Assembly: GCF_014638355.1 (NCBI RefSeq)
Contig: NZ_BMFK01000001.1
Location: 2,185,160 to 2,249,159, forward strand
DNA length: 64,000 nucleotides
From: Priestia taiwanensis
GTDB taxonomy: Bacteria; Bacillota; Bacilli; Bacillales; Bacillaceae_G
Direction of reading: 5' to 3'
Translations under genes and position numbers: made by a program
The notes under the pieces: model-generated
Seen by the model: only the letters and a program-made list of their open reading frames with translations
Databases searched by the model: none
Told to the model about the DNA's origin: nothing
Part shown: piece after piece, positions 63,780-64,000 of the stretch
Numbering within the stretch: position 1 is the stretch's first letter
How the letters are laid out: every line of letters begins with the position of its first letter

Positions 63780-64000
63780 ATGCAAAACAAAAAATGGGGC
63801 GTTGGTATTTTAACTGCCATGGTTGTCGGTAATATGGTTGGGGCAGGAATTTTCATGCTACCAAGCACATTAGCAAAAACAGCAAGTCCTTTAGCAACAA
63901 TTCTTACATGGTTATTAACAGGTTTCGGTGTTCTAACACTTGCGTTTGTCTTTGGAAACTTGGCAATCCGTCGTCCGGATTTAACGACTGGGCCACAAAG
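63780..64000 (+). CDS. basic amino-acid (lysine) permease, partial at the window edge
   Basis: Only the first 73 codons are present. The sequence NKKWGVGILTAMVVGNMVGAGIFMLPSTLA is the first helix of an APC-superfamily basic amino acid/polyamine antiporter, with the unwound GAGIF turn that binds substrate. GGAGGGG is 6 bases before the ATG at 63780. Its lysine riboswitch argues that it imports lysine, as for B. subtilis YvsH. It is cut by the window edge. Confidence 0.92.
   Translation, partial: MQNKKWGVGILTAMVVGNMVGAGIFMLPSTLAKTASPLATILTWLLTGFGVLTLAFVFGNLAIRRPDLTTGPQ

Noticed and set aside
63476-63832. 118-residue plus-strand ORF over the lysine riboswitch
   Set aside because: It spans the aptamer and terminator, which explain the sequence, and it overlaps the permease start.

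Overview
The window is chromosomal DNA of a low-GC, endospore-forming Firmicute, most like a member of the Bacillus cereus group or a near relative. The evidence is the gene content and the close sequence resemblance of Hpr/ScoC, PrsA, YheA and an alpha/beta-type SASP to Bacillus proteins. Gene order follows the B. subtilis addAB / comK / yhf / hemEHY / pbpF / ecs / hit / hpr / prsA / yhaLMNO / hemZ / yheABCD / bmrCD block. No tRNA, rRNA, insertion sequence, prophage or CRISPR array was seen, so this is a stable core region with small accessory insertions.

Layout. 1-7125: addA (cut by the window edge) and addB. 7.2-12.4 kb: a small orphan protein, signal peptidase I, an S66 (MccF-like) peptidase, a lipoprotein thermonuclease with an excalibur tail, a tiny cationic protein, an HNH endonuclease-domain protein and comK. 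12.6-15.5 kb: the glyoxylate shunt genes aceB-aceA. 15.7-21.4 kb: M48 protease, acyl-CoA ligase, lipoate ligase, MBL hydrolase, yhfH and a small membrane protein. 21.5-30.2 kb: heme genes hemEHY, pbpF and ecsABC. 30.2-30.9 kb: a gene-free interval that looks like a structured non-coding RNA with four copies of one motif and a strong terminator. 30.9-41.2 kb: hit, yhaH, hpr, yhaI, two tiny YjcZ-type spore proteins, prsA, an SDR, yhaL, yhaM, the SbcCD-like pair yhaN-yhaO, yhzD and a 58-aa membrane protein. 41.3-50.7 kb: yhaR, a small membrane gene whose start codon appears to be ATT, a dispersed Bacillus intergenic repeat, hemZ, a yhaX-type HAD protein, a DUF1540 protein, yheA, yheB, the ATP-grasp coat pair yheC-yheD, a zinc-ribbon-like protein and a SASP gene with a sigma-G promoter. 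50.8-56.4 kb: the MurNAc recycling operon murQ-murP-murR with a cre site and palindromic operators, a CNNM/CBS membrane protein and a lipoprotein. 56.4-64 kb: the bmrCD-type multidrug ABC exporter behind a leader peptide and attenuator, gapN, an EamA transporter, and a lysine riboswitch in front of an amino-acid permease cut by the window edge.

The most interesting parts are regulatory: the ecsA-hit RNA candidate, the bmrCD leader-peptide attenuator with tandem terminators, a DUF1540 gene whose ribosome site lies inside a terminator stem, an apparent ATT start, and a TTATAAAACAGT motif shared by the aceB leader and the yhfH promoter. I found no clear defence island or new multi-gene system. 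Where several in-frame starts exist, the one with the best Shine-Dalgarno spacing is given. All functional calls are by motif and family recall, with no database search.
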